A stretch of 6,502 nt of DNA, from the NCBI GenBank assembly GCA_035696925.1, contig DASSDW010000148.1:1-6502 (forward strand), read 5' to 3'. Origin of the DNA: JAJNBA01 sp035696925. Its GTDB lineage: Bacteria; Actinomycetota; UBA4738; HRBIN12. Both the position numbers and the translations under genes were made by a program. Of the stretch, positions 5,758 to 6,502 are shown piece by piece; position 1 is the first letter of the stretch, and every line of letters starts with the position of its first letter. The notes under the pieces are model-generated. The model saw nothing but the letters and a program-made list of their open reading frames with translations, ran no database searches and was not told where the DNA came from.

Positions 5758-6502
5758 ATGGACCTGCGGATCTCGATCGTCGCGCTCGTGGCGGCCGTCG
5801 GCGCCGGCGCCTGCTCGGTCGCCGAAGGGGGCGGGCTGTCGCCCGCGGTCTCCGCCGATTCCGCTTCGACCGCGGTCCCGAGCGGGTCGGCACCGGCCGT
5901 GACCGGCGTGGTGGACCCGCGGCGCGGCGGTCTCGAGCTCGGCTTCGGCGAGTTCGCGATCACCCTGGAGGCCGGCGAGATCCGACCGGGGCCGGTTACG
6001 TTCGTGATCCGCAACGGCGGGCAGCTCGTCCACGGTTTCGAGATGGAGATCGAGGAACGAGGAGACAGCAGCGGGCACGGCTCGGGCCATGACGGCCTGA
6101 AGATCGAGGGGCCCGCGTTCGGACCGGGGGAGACGATCCGGATCCCGACGGAGCTCGCTCCCGGCGTGTACGAGATCGAATGCTTCGTCGCCGAGCACGA
6201 CGACATGGGGATGCGCGCGACGTTGATCGTCAGACGGGATGCGCCGCTGGTGCGCGTCGATCCGGGGCCGGCCGAGGGACAGATCGAGATCGCCGATTTC
6301 GCGTTCTCACCGACGCCGCTCGAGGTGCCGGTGGGGACCTCGGTGACGTGGACGAACCTCGACCCCACCGCCCACACCGTGAGCGCGAGCGACGGCTCGT
6401 TCGACTCGGGCACCCTCGGGTCGGACGCGCGATTCGAGACCGCGTTCGAGCGACCCGGGACGTTCGCCTACCTCTGCCAGATCCATCCGACGATGCGCGG
6501 CA
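5758..6502 (+). CDS. Probable lipoprotein with two dissimilar cupredoxin (blue copper) domains (3' end missing)
   Basis: Predicted exported copper electron-transfer or copper-handling protein; 248 codons visible, open at the right edge. The N-terminus has a short hydrophobic segment (about 5-18) ending in GAGAC with Cys19, a plausible but imperfect lipobox (Ala rather than Leu at -3), then a Ser/Ala/Gly/Pro-rich linker (20-56). Cupredoxin domain 1 (about 59-158) has ligands His92 (VHGFEM), Cys142, His147 and Met152 (ECFVAEHDDMGM): C-x4-H-x4-M spacing with a final GM, as in sulfocyanin/rusticyanin-type proteins. It carries a Gly/Ser/His loop (SSGHGSGHDG, 104-113). Domain 2 (about 175 onward) has His206 (AHTVSA), Cys240, His243 and Met246 (CQIHPTM): C-x2-H-x2-M, as in amicyanin. 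The ATG at 5758 is chosen because it gives the signal peptide; no Shine-Dalgarno or clear promoter is visible. TTG at 5719 is a poorer in-frame alternative. Own transcription unit likely, given the terminator upstream. Partner and exact role unknown. Confidence 0.85.
   Translation, partial: MDLRISIVALVAAVGAGACSVAEGGGLSPAVSADSASTAVPSGSAPAVTGVVDPRRGGLELGFGEFAITLEAGEIRPGPVTFVIRNGGQLVHGFEMEIEERGDSSGHGSGHDGLKIEGPAFGPGETIRIPTELAPGVYEIECFVAEHDDMGMRATLIVRRDAPLVRVDPGPAEGQIEIADFAFSPTPLEVPVGTSVTWTNLDPTAHTVSASDGSFDSGTLGSDARFETAFERPGTFAYLCQIHPTMRG

Noticed and set aside
5751..5758. TGCATGCA palindrome at the cupredoxin start
   Set aside because: Only 8 bp and overlapping the ATG; no known site type matched and it is short enough to be chance.
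5416..6413. Minus-strand open frames of 260 and 222 codons over the terminator and cupredoxin gene
   Set aside because: No recognisable domain; the plus strand has complete copper-ligand motifs and a signal peptide.

Overview
The window is very GC-rich (about 70% by eye), gene-dense DNA, most likely from an actinobacterium. The best lineage clue is the leftmost gene, a UvrD-type helicase followed by an HRDC domain, the layout of actinobacterial UvrD2. The high GC, GTG starts and stop/start overlaps agree with this. I cannot place it more precisely, and an uncultured actinobacterial lineage is possible.

Layout. (1) Positions 1-1872, minus strand: uvrD2-like helicase, cut by the left edge inside its HRDC domain. 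It has no stop codon in the window, so a search for closed ORFs would miss it. (2) Positions 1873-2017: a 145-bp divergent intergenic region with a perfect GTGATC-GA-GATCAC inverted repeat (CRP/GlxR-like), a possible leaderless promoter for the helicase and a weak promoter plus strong ribosome binding site for the rightward operon. (3) Positions 2018-5666, plus strand: three genes linked by 4-base stop/start overlaps that encode a complete molybdenum hydroxylase of the xanthine dehydrogenase / CO dehydrogenase family, in the order Mo subunit (757 aa), FAD subunit (304 aa), 2x[2Fe-2S] subunit (155 aa). (4) Positions 5666-5710: hairpin plus pyrimidine/T-rich tract, a likely intrinsic terminator. 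(5) Position 5758 to the right edge, plus strand: a probable lipoprotein with two different type-1 copper (cupredoxin) domains, cut by the right edge.

How they work together. The three hydroxylase subunits should form a cytoplasmic (LMS)2 enzyme: substrate is hydroxylated at the Mo site, electrons pass through the two [2Fe-2S] clusters to FAD and then to an unknown acceptor. The substrate cannot be named. The CoxL active-site Cys motif is absent, so CO dehydrogenase is unlikely, and the purine-binding Glu of xanthine oxidase is replaced by Cys. No XdhC/CoxF-type maturation gene lies in the cluster. The cupredoxin lipoprotein lies beyond the terminator and outside the membrane, so a functional link to the hydroxylase is only a possibility. 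The helicase is an unrelated DNA-repair gene sharing the divergent promoter region.

I did not find a clearly new system. The most unusual items are the tandem mixed-type cupredoxin, the hydroxylase of unassigned substrate with unusual active-site residues, and the palindrome between the divergent genes. There is no gene-free stretch over 300 bases, and I saw no tRNA, rRNA, CRISPR array, insertion sequence or long repeat.
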